NCBI RefSeq assembly: GCF_004337985.1
Contig: NW_021940923.1
Location: forward strand, 703,499 to 767,498
Length of the DNA stretch: 64,000 bases
Reading direction: 5' to 3'
Origin: Pyricularia pennisetigena
Taxonomy: Eukaryota > Ascomycota > Sordariomycetes > Magnaporthales > Pyriculariaceae
Shown here: piece by piece, positions 22,800 to 33,750 of the stretch
Layout: each line of letters begins with the position of its first letter
How positions within the stretch are numbered: the stretch's first letter is position 1
The notes under the pieces: model-generated
Databases searched by the model: none
Seen by the model: the letters and a program-made list of their open reading frames with translations, nothing else
Told to the model about the DNA's origin: nothing
Made by a program: the position numbers and the translations under genes

Positions 22800-23619
22800 A
22801 TGTCAACAAGAGGCGCGTTGACTGTCCGAGCCTGCAGCAAATGCCGCAAGAAGAAAAGAAAGGTAAGTTGGCATCCATCAAGAGACACAAAAGGAAAGAT
22901 ATACTCCAACAGGTCCAGTCTGTCTTGTCAGTCAGTTAGTTACTGTTTGTATCTACCTTAGCTTGGCAAGCAAGTGTGTCTGTCTCTGTTTCTGGACTGG
23001 ACCTGGTTTTGGTGTCTGTCCTTTTTTTTTTCCCGACCCAACCCCAGCATGAACAGATCCACAAGGGACTAGGTCTCACCATTGGCCTCTGCCTCATTTG
23101 ACTTTTTGCTATATTGCTTGTGTCAGGAAGAAGGAGGATCGAGATCTTTAGTAGTACTTTTACAAGTACTACTTGGTTGGGTTTCTCTCACTTCAAATAC
23201 CACACACATACACACAACCCCCCCTCCCCTTTTGCCCTCGTTTGGTCCTCACCGGGGAGGACGGACTCTCTCGAATTCCCACCATTACCAATAAACTGAC
23301 CCAAGGACCAAAACCTCACGCGCGAAAACCGGCCCAACCTACAAAATAGTGCGATGGCCAACACCCCTGCTCCAACTGTCAAGCCCGACAAGAACCCTGC
23401 AACTATAGCGTCAAGGAGTGGACGTCAAAGGATGGGCTGCGGTCCGAGATACAGGAGCTCAAGAGGAGGCAGGAGAGCACCGAGACGGTCCTGGACGCGC
23501 TGAGGTCGCCCAGCACCAGCGGCATCGTGCTCGAGCAGCTCCAGCGCGGCGATTCCGTTGCCGAGATTGAGGAAAAGGTCCTGGGCTGGACCTCGAGAAA
23601 TCCCGGAGCTGCCGCCGCC

Positions 23620-23650
<31 letters not shown>

Positions 23651-25950
23651 TGGATGGGGCGCGAGGTGGCGGTGGCGATGTGAACGACGCGGCCACTTTT
23701 AGACGCGGCTCCTCGTCCGCGTCGAGCTCACACCCGCCCCTGTCGACGGGCCACCCTTTCGACGCGGCCATGGTCCGCCCCAGCATCAGCCCGGACGGCA
23801 TGACCATGGCGGTGCCGGTGCCAGTGCCGCCGGGAATGCTCCAGCCGATGAAGAAGCTGTCGGAATCGTACACGTCGGGCGGGTCCGAGTCGTCCTCGGC
23901 AACCACGTCGCCGCCGCTCCCGCGCCCGCTTCCGAAACCGCTTCAGCAGCACGACGCGGCATCGTCGTGGCCGCCACCACCACTACCACTACCACCAGCA
24001 CAACCCGTGACGACGGCGACGGCGACGACGACGACGACGGCACCAGCGACGACCTTTGACCACATGCGGGGCGGCCCCCGCATCTTCTCGACCGCCGTCA
24101 TGGAATACCACCTCAACCTCCTCTTCTCGTGGGAGTGCCCGCCGCTGACCATGATCGACCGCGCCGCCTTCCTGGCCGACTTCGCCGCAGGCAGGGACCG
24201 CTACTGCTCGACCGCGCTCGAGTACGCCATCGTGGCCGTCAGCACGAGGCTGAACGACGCCCTGGCCAACAGGGAACCGAGGCCGTCTGCACCGGGCCCC
24301 TCGACGACGACAGCGACGCAGACGATGGCGGGTGAGCGGCAGCTAATGGATCATCATCATTATCCTCATCATAACCTCCATCACCATCATCACCAACAAC
24401 AACAGCAGCAGCAGCAGCAGCAGCACCACCACCACCACCACCACCACCACCACCATCAGCAGCAGCAACAGCCGGGCCGGCTGTACTTTGACCGCGGGCT
24501 CATGCTCCTCTCGCAAGAGACGCAACCCACGAGGCTGCCGGACGTGCAGGCGCTGGGTCTGTTTTCTCTATTCGAAGTGTGCAGCGGCAACGAGGGCTTT
24601 GCGCGCGTGCTGGCCGAACGGTGTCTTGAAGGAACCATGGAGCTGCTGCGGCAGGAGGCGGCAGCCTCGGCGGGCATGTCGCCGACTGACTCGCCGAGCC
24701 TGACGAGGCAGGAGATAGCCGAGACGTACGCGGGAGCATATACACTGGCCAGGTATTTTTCTTTTTCTTTTTTTTTCTTTCGTTCTTTTCTGATCTAAAC
24801 GGTCGTCATGATGCTAATATACACTCCCGGCGTGTTTACCGCACGACGACGCAACAAATTACAGCATTCTAGAAATAGTCACGTACTCCCAGCCCGGCGC
24901 CCTGCGCTCCCTTTCCTGGCAGCCCTGGCTCCGGGAAATCGCCGGCAGCCGCACGAGAAAGTTCTCCGACGTGGTCTTCGACCTGACCTGCATCATCGGG
25001 ACGACGCTGTCGCTGCCAAAGTCAAACGACCCCGCCGTGGTGCTGGGCGTTTACGAAAAGTGTCTCGAGTGGTACAACTCTGCGCTTGGGGTGCTGCGGG
25101 ATGCCGTGGCCGAGGGGACGCCGTCGAGTTTGTTTCTGCAGTGAGTCCAACCTCTTTATATTTTGCGTCTTGTTTGGTTGGGGATGTGGTGGCTACAAAA
25201 GTCACATACAGAGCACAGATGAATTGCTTCAACCATTCCCCAACACCCACAATCCCAAGTCCATATGAAAAAAAAAAAAAAAAAACAACCTTCTAACAAA
25301 CCAAAAACCACAAAAAAAATCAAACCCCCCACCGCCCAAATAACAGCATGTATTACCACTTCTACCTCGGCGTCCTCTTCCGGCCCCTGGCCGACCAACA
25401 AGCCCACGACAGCACCGAAAGCTACGACTTTGACATATCGACAGGATCGCCCGCCGTGTCGACGACGATCACGACGGCGACGGGCGACCGCGCCAGCCCG
25501 CGCACAATCTGCACCGAGTCGGCGCACGCCGTCATCGCGCTGGCCCAGTCCTTCCGGCGCATCTACACGCTGCGGCGGACGCCGGCCTTCCTGCCATACT
25601 TTGTGTACGCGGCCGGCATGATGCTGCTGGAGCAGGGCTGGATCGAGGCGAGAGGAGGAGGAGGAGGAGCAGGAGGAGGAAGAGGAGGAGGAGGAGGGGT
25701 GGTGGCAGCTACAGGCCGCGACGCCGTCGATGGTGCCGACGGCGTCGGCGACGGTGTAGGTGGCGGCGGGCGCGGCGGCAGCAGCAGCGGCAGCAGCAAC
25801 AACGGTAGCCAGATCGGCGGCTTGCGGAGGGAGAGCGTGCAAAGCGCCGGCGTGGCTTTGGCTCTCGCGCAGCTGGCTGAGATGGCGAGGGGCCATCCTG
25901 CTGCCGCCGAGGCGTTGGAGGATCTGAGGAGCAGGGACATGAATGGGTAG
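22800..25950 (+). CDS. Zn2Cys6 transcription factor with homopolymeric inserts
   Basis: Exons 22800-22862, 23350-24752, 24865-25140 and 25347-25950 give 781 residues. The binuclear zinc cluster has Cys 12, 15, 22, 28, 31 and 38 (CX2CX6CX5CX2CX6C). The 487-nt first intron splits it exactly before Cys22. The later introns (112 and 206 nt) were chosen because they alone restore the family-like frames ASILEIVTYSQPG and FLHMYYHFYLGVLFRP of the fungal-specific regulatory domain. An overlapping ATG at 22793 is in the wrong frame. Inserts: poly-Ala at 23610-23650, a Pro/Thr-rich part, alternating poly-His and poly-Gln at 24349-24474, and a Gly-rich part at 25651-25705. It is probably a nuclear DNA-binding regulator; its targets are unknown. 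The C-terminus is uncertain, because the final stop lies in a GTAGGT that could be another donor. Confidence 0.85.
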
Positions 25951-28475
25951 GTACATGTGTTTTTTTGGTGTTTTTGAAGGCGGGAAAATATTTTCCTTCA
26001 TCTCTTGTCCTCTTTTTCTTTGTTGTTTGTTTTTGTTTTTACCCGTATAACGCTTTATGATGTTCTTGATTTTTTTTTTCTTCTCTCTTTTGGTTTTCAT
26101 ACTTGTATTCTCTGTCTTTTTTCCGTTTCATGTTATTGCACTTTTCAAGCTTCCAATGCCCCCAGCCCAGGTGGTTGATTGGTTGGTTGCGTCTATCTCT
26201 TTAGCACAGAGACCATCGCAGCGACTGTTGGGTCTGCTTGCAGTCTGTCTTAGTACAAGAAAAAAAGACATTTTGCTGGTTATTTTGCCTTTGTCTCGCA
26301 TTGTGTGGAATTCGTTCAAGACCGTGGTCGAGAGAGATATTACTGACGAGGTTTTAACGCCACCAGATAAAAGAGCTAGCCGACAAAAGACAGCAATTTG
26401 TTGATTCTTGTGGGACATGAAGAACAAGATTCAATATATGTATTCTCTACTACAGGACATTATTTCTTGAGCGCAGGGTACATAGCTATCAACCAAAAAG
26501 TTTTCTGGGTTACAAACATGGCACGGACATTGCTATCATCGAATGTAGATAATGAGGCCACTGTCCTGCTTGAACTCGGTGTCAAGTTGTCAACAATGTA
26601 GCAAGCAAAACTGCCGATGCGCTTGGCTCTTCTCCACGACTGAAGCTTAAGACTGTTCCCCAGCCGAACAACCTGTCAAGTTCTGACACTTTTGTAGTTG
26701 ATGCCAAGTGCAGACTTTTGTGCAGCTCCCATATTTTTCTTTCTCTTCTGGTCCTTGAGGCCTGTATAGAAAACACTTTGAAACTTCCGGTCCAGTCTCG
26801 ACTCCCTCTTTGGCCTTTCACTCGCATTGTCTCCAAGATGCTTTTTCTGTAGAAACCCGATGTTTGTGTCGTGCTGAAGCTTGGGAGAAGATGTGGTCTA
26901 GAACTAGCAGGCACCTGAATCGCCGGCCTTTTCTCCCACTCCCATCTGCTGTACCGTAGCTTGGGCTCTCTTCGCAGCGCGCCACAAAGTCGAGAATGCA
27001 TGGTCCCCCCGGGGGGAGGCTCGTTTGATGTTCTGCTTGTCGGTAGAGCTAGTTAAGCTTTCTTGTCTGTCAGATAGCCCTGAAAAAAAGAACGTAAAAA
27101 AAATCAGAAAACAAAACAGCGGGAGAAACCACAAGAGGATTGCAAAACGTACATCTCGTCAGTGAATTTCCACAGCATCCCATCATAGTCGGCGCCGTCG
27201 CTAGCCAAAGTCAAAATAAGCTTGAAAAGTCAATCATCAGCGCAGAATCACGACGTCTTTTTTCAAGCACACCGCGCTGCCACGCGTCAGCCTAGCCCGT
27301 ATCTGCGCGCTAGTTAGTCTCCCGTCTCGGCCCATCGATGCCGTACTCGCGGTGCCCCGTTGTCAAAAGTCGAGGGTTCGGTTTTTTGTTGTCGCGAGAC
27401 GCGTCCTGCTCTCCGTCTGAGCCCTCTTCCTTTTTCGCAATCAGGAGACGACGTTCAAAGGTAAAGGTGTCGTCATTTAACGGGGAGGAGATCTCTGTAC
27501 GGGGAAGTGATCACTAGACGGGGACGTGATCTCTGGATTTGGCTATGCTCATTGGACGGGGAGGTGATCTCTGGACGGGGAGGCAATCGACCTATAGTTT
27601 TTTTTTGGGAGGCGAAAACAAAAAAGGTCGACATCGTCGGGGAGGAGATCGTGGCATCGTGAGGAGAGCGAAAAAAAAAAAGCCCTTCAGGGCGGCATGG
27701 CGTGCAAGGACGGTTGCTGCATAGTACTGCAGGTCAGGAAAAGACAAGGTAGAGAGAGTTGCAGAGGGCGGGTGTCGCGTCTGACGGCGAAGTTGCCGGA
27801 AGGCCTAGATGGTCGAAGGCGCAGAGGAGGACGAGGAAGCCGACAGGCGAGTGCAGGCTATTATGAAATCGAATATTCTTTGCCAAGGTCAGTTGGCAGT
27901 TGGAGCAGTTGGACAACAACACCGGTCGCATTATGTCCGGGAGTACGGCGGTCGGCATGCGGGTGTCGGAAGCAAATATGGGGCCCTCGCCCCGATCTCG
28001 ATGGTGCTCGGGGAAGTGGAGGAGCTGCAACCTGGCCCAGCGGAGAAACAGGATTGAATTTGATGTAAAAGGTTTGCCACATCGAGGTGGCGGGATCTGT
28101 AGAGGCAAAAAGAGTTTGCTTCTATGACATGTTCATTTTGACATTTTCATTGTTTGGTTGGGGTTGAGACGTCAAGTGCTGGCGTTGATGTAGTGCGGTG
28201 TTCTGGGTCCCAGTATCATCATACATGGGTTGCCAGCAGGGGGCTTCGGTGTGGACTTTATTTTTGTCACCCACCGCTTGACCTTGTCGCAAACGCCCCA
28301 CCGAGGACGGACCAGGATGGATGCTTAAGCAGGCTTAGGGTACTGGGATGTTGTTCAGTGGGGAGGTTTTCCATTGCAAATATCTCGATTTGGTATAAGG
28401 AGACTGGGGCTTTCCTCGACGACATTCTACTACTATGTATGCCCCAAAACCAGTTTTGAAACATGCAAAATTCTA
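25951..28475. other. Intergenic stretch with 19-bp tandem repeat
   Basis: About 2.5 kb without a convincing gene. It contains a T-rich stretch after the transcription factor, the tandem repeat at 27481-27594 and several short open frames on both strands (27700-28100) that overlap each other and show no motif. Confidence 0.5.
27481..27594. repeat. Six tandem 19-bp units
   Basis: Units start at 27481, 27500, 27519, 27538, 27557 and 27576 in exact 19-base register, with consensus CGGGGAGGTGATCTCTGGA. The fourth unit is strongly degenerate and the sixth partly so. A lone partial copy lies near 27638-27654. Confidence 0.92.
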
Positions 28476-29310
28476 CTACTGCACAACTTTACCAACCTGA
28501 ACCTGAACCTCCGCCTGGAAACGAGAAACGTCAAAATGCGCAGGACCACCGGTGAAGGCCTCGGTGCCAAAGTTCCTTGACATCGGCAGAGAACGAGTTG
28601 TGCGACGTCCCGCTCGGCGGCAAGAAGCTGCAGACGCGCATGGCACCATTCCAGCCCGTGAACAGCTCCCAAGTGTACCCGGCAATGGTCACCCTCTCGA
28701 CCGGGGAGCCTGTCGACGATTCCGTGATGGGCCAGATGCCTCCATAGCGCTGCAGCCTGCAATGCGCGGATATACGACGGTCAATCATCACCAGCAAATT
28801 GAACTTGACGAGAAAAAAAAAAAAAAAAAAAGATAAAAAAAAATAATAAAAAGGGCTACGAAATCATAAGCTCAAAATCTCCACTCGAGCTGGGATGATT
28901 GACGTCCGCGTGCGTAGAAAATATCATACGCGACATTGGCCCGTACGTCTATCGTGTTGTGCGACCACTACACCGAGGTCGTTAGGCTCCTGATGTCGCC
29001 GACCAGCCTCCGATCGAAGACGCGGTTGGCGTAGACGTAGCTCTTGATTCGTGTTGTCGTCGCCGCGCCACGTTCTAGTCCGAGCTGAAAACCACCGCCG
29101 CGCCCACGACGCCGTTGTAGCAGGTGCACTGCGAGCCGCCGCCCGTCGCCGCGTCGATGCCCCAGAGGTTGTTGAGGATCTCGTAGCCGTTTGGTCTTGA
29201 GGTACGCGTACTGCGTGCTGAGGGAGGCGAGGTTGCGCGTCGTAGACGTCGGCGGCACGGATGCGCTGGCGCCGAGGCCGGAGAGTGAGGATGGCTGGGC
29301 GGAGATGCAT
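28476..29310 (-). pseudogene. Broken GH12 endoglucanase/xyloglucanase gene
   Basis: Reading leftward from a possible ATG at 29310, pieces of a glycoside hydrolase family 12 protein appear in changing frames: a signal-like start [17 protein letters not shown], then [20 protein letters not shown] with [56 protein letters not shown], and after an A-rich stretch [32 protein letters not shown] and [17 protein letters not shown] with a stop at 28476. Order and spacing match GH12, including the GTE-F-TG block with the acid/base Glu. The nucleophile block (E-x-M-I-W) is not found. At least three single-base frameshifts and two in-frame TAG codons break the gene. A functional copy would have been a secreted beta-glucan-cutting enzyme. 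Confidence 0.8.
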
Positions 29311-30441
29311 CGTGGCTGAGCGTCCCGAGGACGAGGGGAAAACGCCTGTGTTGTGTCGTTTGGTGGTGAGAAGGAGGAACATGCACGCGCAACGGGGAAT
29401 TTATGGGCGCCAAGACAGGACCTGATGGGCAAGCTTTACAAAAATTCTACACTGACACAAGCGGCGATTTTTCTTCAAAATTGTTATTCGATTTGGTTAA
29501 TGAATCTACTTTTTTTACCATACAGAGCGGAGTACTAGGTAAATATCGCGAAACCAGATGTATTCGAATCTGGGTGGTAACACAGCTACTGAGGAGTCAG
29601 GATCCACTGGGTGATCTAGGCATACCACGACGACTTGGACGGCTAAATAAAAAACAAAAACCCCTGCCGCTTTCAAGAATCGGGACGCACGACTGACACA
29701 TGTCGCATCCGCAGGTACGCTTAGCCTGTTGCGTAAAGCCCCGCGATTTCCGTATTTGGCCCGTATTCGTCGGCCGCTGCCGCGAAAATTCCCAGCCGCG
29801 TCGGAGCATCGGAGCATTGGAGCATCGTCGGCCTTGACGGGCACTACCCCACCCAACAAAAGCACCGAACAGAATTTTACATGGCCGCTGGCTGTGACGA
29901 GCGTGCCTTGGTATTCCTGACAACTCGGTCACATATCGATACACGGACCCGTACTCTATATACACGAGACAGGCGTTTGTCTGTAAGCTGATTCCCCAGC
30001 ACTAGTAGTTGAACGCCCAGGTGCTGGAGGCACAGGATAAAGACGCTGTCAACGGCGATTACAACCTGGTACTCCTGCCGCAGAACCTAGTGAAATGTTA
30101 ATCCGGGACTGTGTACTGAGCGAGTATTGTTATATGGGAGGTAGTCACCGTATTATCCAGGTCGTTCGCACCCGATCTGCACCGCTGCAAAAGCCAGTCG
30201 AGTCTATGATGCACGCCCGTAATGCCCGCTCCCGCTTGCAAGGCTCATTTCATAGGTTGTGTGTGCCTAAAAGCCGAGCAGAATTTGCCACTTGAAATTG
30301 AAGCAATACGAAAGAAAAATCAGACTCTTGTCTGTGGCACACCAGACTGGGTAAAACTCAAGGAAAGGTGCCGGCACTTTTTATTTTTTATTTTGGTATC
30401 TTATGACAGACTGCAGTGGAGAAGGAGATTAGAACATCGCA
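29311..30441. other. Intergenic stretch, nothing recognised
   Basis: About 1.1 kb upstream of the GH12 relic. Short open frames on both strands overlap and show no motif. A possible further relic near 29980-30100 was not identifiable. Confidence 0.45.
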
Positions 30442-30545
30442 ATGGTCACCGTCATCATGGCCATGCAGAAAACAGCCGCTACACGCGTCAGACCACTCGT
30501 GGAAAACCCCCAGCGGAGAACAATGGACAAATCCGGTAAGGAATC

Positions 30546-30580
<35 letters not shown>

Positions 30581-31171
30581 CCACACACACACACACATGA
30601 TCAGGACCCATTCCGAAAATCCATGTAAACGCCCCTCCGGAGATCATGTCGCGAGGTGCACTGCCCCGAGCTTAAATCAGTCCAAAGGAACAAGGATGGC
30701 GTGGCTGTGTAGACCATGCGCAGCAACGTTGGTCTAGGGCTGTTCGACGGGATTAAAAACCAGGCAGCCGTTCCGCCATTGGCTTGAATTTATTTTATAT
30801 ATTTTTTTTCCTTCTTGTTATCCCATCAGTACCTACCTCACCGCAAAAGCAACCTATCCAAAGATCGCTGGGCCAGCAACACCTACACAAAGAAAAAAAA
30901 TGGGGGGGCCATCGCGTACAAGCGTTGCCAATACGATCACTGCAACAACTATCCGACAAACACCACCACCAGCATGCCCTGCGCCCACGCAAACAAGAAA
31001 AGGGCCGAGTCGTACGCAATCACATGCCCACACGTCTTGAAGAAGCGCGGCATCTGCGGTGTTCAGTTCAACCTGTACTACGACGAAATATGCGACGACT
31101 GCGGCGTCGTTGTGACCAAAGGCGGAAGGAATGTCTGCGGGAACGGCGCAAACCACAGGAGAATCAAGTGA
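30442..31171 (+). CDS. Doubtful small Cys-rich protein, exon structure unclear
   Basis: The part at 30830-31171 is open, follows a convincing polypyrimidine stretch and CAG acceptor (30829), and encodes 113 residues with eight Cys: RCQYDHCNNYP, SMPCAHANKK, YAITCPHV, GICGVQFN, EICDDCGVVV and NVCGNG. It resembles small Cys-paired proteins of unknown function common in ascomycetes. No ATG exists near the start of this frame, so an upstream exon is needed. One candidate is 30442-30546 (MVTVIMAMQ...), with a weak GTAAAA donor, phase 0 and a 283-nt intron containing a 30-A run. A better-looking GTAAGG donor at 30536 gives the wrong phase. It may be a real gene, a relic or a misassembled locus. Confidence 0.33.
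30549..30597. repeat. A homopolymer (30) followed by CA microsatellite
   Basis: Thirty A, a short spacer, then about eight CA units. Confidence 0.9.
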
Positions 31172-31445
31172 AACGCGAGCGTCGTTGCACGGGGTTGGAG
31201 TTTGCGTATGAATATGAATAGGTGTGTTACACAAGCGCGGCGGAAACACAATGGCTATTTTAAACTGGCCGTGTCCAATCATTTGCTCTTTGTAATTCTG
31301 TATCCAAGTCTTGTCGGCATCTCTACGCTTTGAACCTCTCGACCACTTGGCTGCAATCATAGTCTACAGCCAGATCAGCCATATCCAGAACCCGAACCAA
31401 TAAACTAGCCACCACGCAAACAAAAACAAAAACAAAAACCCACAA

Positions 31446-32946
31446 TTACAACTCGCCTACCCGCCTCAACACATCCCTCAACCCTTCTGCCTGCGCCCTC
31501 CACAACGGCGTCGCCATATCCAAAAACCACTCCTTGAACTCCTGGTCCCGAAAGATCCTCTCCGCTCCTCCAGCATCCGGACAGTCCTCCACGCTGGCAA
31601 ACAAGTCGTCCGACCCGACCGTCGCCGCCTTCCACCGCGCCATCATGTCCGACACCAACCCGGCGCCACACTCACTGAGAGACGTGCAGCGCCGCACGAC
31701 CAGGTAAAACCCAGACCGGGCCGTTTCCATGCGCCCCGTCACATCCCCGGCCCCCGGCGGACCGCCCACCGACTTGTGCAGGCTGGCACTGCCCCCGGCC
31801 AGCGACGACTCGTACGCCAGGAACAGCAGCGCCCGTATCGTCGACCACGCCTCCACCTTGCGGAACATGACCACCAGCCGCCCGCCCGCCCGCAAGCGCT
31901 TCAATGCCAGTATCAGCTGCGCCGCCTGCAGCCTGACCTCGCACCGGGCGCGGAATAGTTTCCTTTCCGTCTGCGCGGGCGGCCGCTAGCTCTGGCCCCC
32001 GTCCGGTTGCAGTAGTCCGTCGTAGTGTCGCCTTCCCATGGTGCGCACGGGGCCGACCTCGCCACCGGCGCTCGCAAACACAAAATCGAACCGCTGGCCC
32101 TGGAACGGGTCCGTCGCCGACATGGCCGCCTCGCGGATGAGGGACACTTGGCTGTCCGACCCAACCGCCTCGTCCGAGATGCGCACGACGTCTTGGACGT
32201 TCTGGACGTGGATGGTTGGTAAGTTGTTGGTCTGCTGCTGCGGTTGCCGTCCCGGCCGACTGGCCCCCGCCTCGAGCAGCAGCTCCCCGCTCGCATCTCC
32301 AGGGTGTCGACTGCGGTCCGTCGCAGAGATCGGCACGACGCGGCCCCACGCGTCCGGCCCCAGCACATGCAGCGCCATCTCGGAAATCGCATGCGGCGGC
32401 CTCGGGTCGTCCGTGTACTCTGGCACCTCGCGCATGTCGGCGACCGCGCCGGGGCGGACGAGGCCGCTGATCAGCGCGTGCGGGTTGCGTCTGGCCGCCG
32501 CGACGGTGAAGGCGCTCGGTGCGGGGGTGAGGTCGAGGATGCGCGGCGGACTGCCGTCTTCATTGGGCACGATATTGAGGATGTCAGTCTCGGCGTCGAG
32601 GGCGGCGATCGATGGTCGCAGGATGTCGAGGAGGAGCCTTTCTGGGTGGCGCCTCGTCTGCCACGCGTTGAGTCCTGCTTGTCCGTCGAACAAGGCGTCT
32701 GCAGCACGAGTGGTAGCTACCTGGGACGTTGGTGGCATGTTGTGAAGCAGTGGTCAGTAAAAAAAATCTTTTTACTGTTTGTTGTAGGAAGTTTGCTCGG
32801 CTTGAAAATGTTGGACAATGCCGGCACTGGCTTGATCCAACACGCACCTTGGTCCTCAGTTCGCATAGCTCTTCAAAGTCTGGCGACAGCTTCAGGAGGA
32901 CAGCATTGATTGTTTCGCCACCTGAGGATGTCGTTTGACGAAACAT
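31446..32946 (-). CDS. FtsJ/RrmJ-like SAM methyltransferase-domain protein
   Basis: Exons 32946-32848, 32720-32049 and 31970-31446 give 431 residues. Intron 1 (127 nt) has a GTGCGT donor and a CAG acceptor, both phase 0. Intron 2 (78 nt, GTGCGC...GCGCAG) is proposed because the frame otherwise meets a TAG at 31984-31986. Removing it joins FDFVFASAGGEVGP to TERKLFRARCEVRLQ and restores the spacing of the fungal FtsJ-like family. The SAM-binding motif I is at about residues 94-108 (ILDLTPAPSAFTVAA, then RRNPHA), the acidic motif is FDFVFASAG, and the lysine-region block is LKRLRAGGRLVVMFRK followed by EAWSTIRALLFLAYESS. The family methylates RNA ribose in bacteria and yeast. The target of these fungal members is unknown, and the usual GGF of motif I is altered to PSAF. 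Confidence 0.72.
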
Positions 32947-33644
32947 GTTTCTACATACTATGCGCTGCGCTGGGTCTAGCCTCAAGGATGTGCCCAAAGT
33001 ACTGAAATCAAAACACTTATTTCTCTACGTGAAACCACTGGATGGTTCAAATCAAAACATTGTAGCAGGGCGGCAGTAATTGCTGCGATTCCAAGTTTTG
33101 ACCACAGATTATGCCTGGCATGGATGGAAGGAATAGTACATGTCCAGGGCTAGGACTAGCGGAACAGGAAGATGCACAGTCAAGGTAGCAAGGTCATCAA
33201 AGAACAACTTGCAAGCTGCGAGTTGGGTAGGTGCCATGTAAGAGAGATGAAAGACATATCGGGTGGGAACAGCAGCGAACTAAAAATCCAGGAGCACAAT
33301 TGGAGCACCAGGGACAGTAGAAAACAGAGGAACCATCTAAGACGAGCACCCACAAGGAATGTCTTACGCGGGAGACGCGCCCAAGGGGAAGGCACGACGT
33401 CTGGGGAACTACTGGCGAAGCACGATGCTCTCAAGCAGATGCAGTGGAGAGCAAAGTATGAGGAAAGACTAATCCGGGAGCAAGACAAAATACATCCCAA
33501 GCGCCGTGGCCTCTTATTCGTCCAAAAATGCTGACCGAAATTGCCCAACTAAAAGCTGGTGAGAGCCTGTCGGAATTGAGGAAAATCACGAATATAGCCT
33601 TCCAATACACCTGAGTTTCCAACAAGCGAACAAGATTCGCTCAC
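32947..33644. other. Intergenic stretch between methyltransferase gene and tRNA
   Basis: This holds the promoter side of the methyltransferase gene and the upstream region of the tRNA. Open frames on both strands around 33180-33540 mirror each other and look accidental. Confidence 0.5.
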
Positions 33645-33738
33645 GGGCGTGTGGTTTAGGGGTATAATGTTCGCTTCGCACTGTGATCCACAGTACCTCG
33701 CTTGCGAAAGGTCGCCGGTTCGATTCCGGCCTCGTCCA
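33645..33738 (+). tRNA. tRNA-Ala(CGC) with intron
   Basis: The acceptor stem GGGCGTG pairs with CTCGTCC and includes the G3:U70 wobble that marks tRNA-Ala. The T arm GCCGG-TTCGATT-CCGGC is perfect (B box). The anticodon stem TTCGC/GCGAA encloses a loop TT-CGC-A, then an intron of about 22 nt (33681-33702) in the canonical place after position 37. The intron itself can form CTGTG/CACAG. The discriminator base is A. One U-U mismatch sits at pair 6-67. A T5 terminator follows directly. Confidence 0.88.
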
Positions 33739-33745
33739 ACCAATC

Positions 33746-33750
33746 TTTTT
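33746..33750 (+). terminator. RNA polymerase III T5 terminator
   Basis: Five T lie eight bases after the tRNA 3' end. Confidence 0.75.

Noticed and set aside
31986..32738. A separate 250-residue gene ending at the TAG
   Set aside because: The methyltransferase domain continues in the same frame after the TAG, and the N-terminal exon lies further upstream at 32946.
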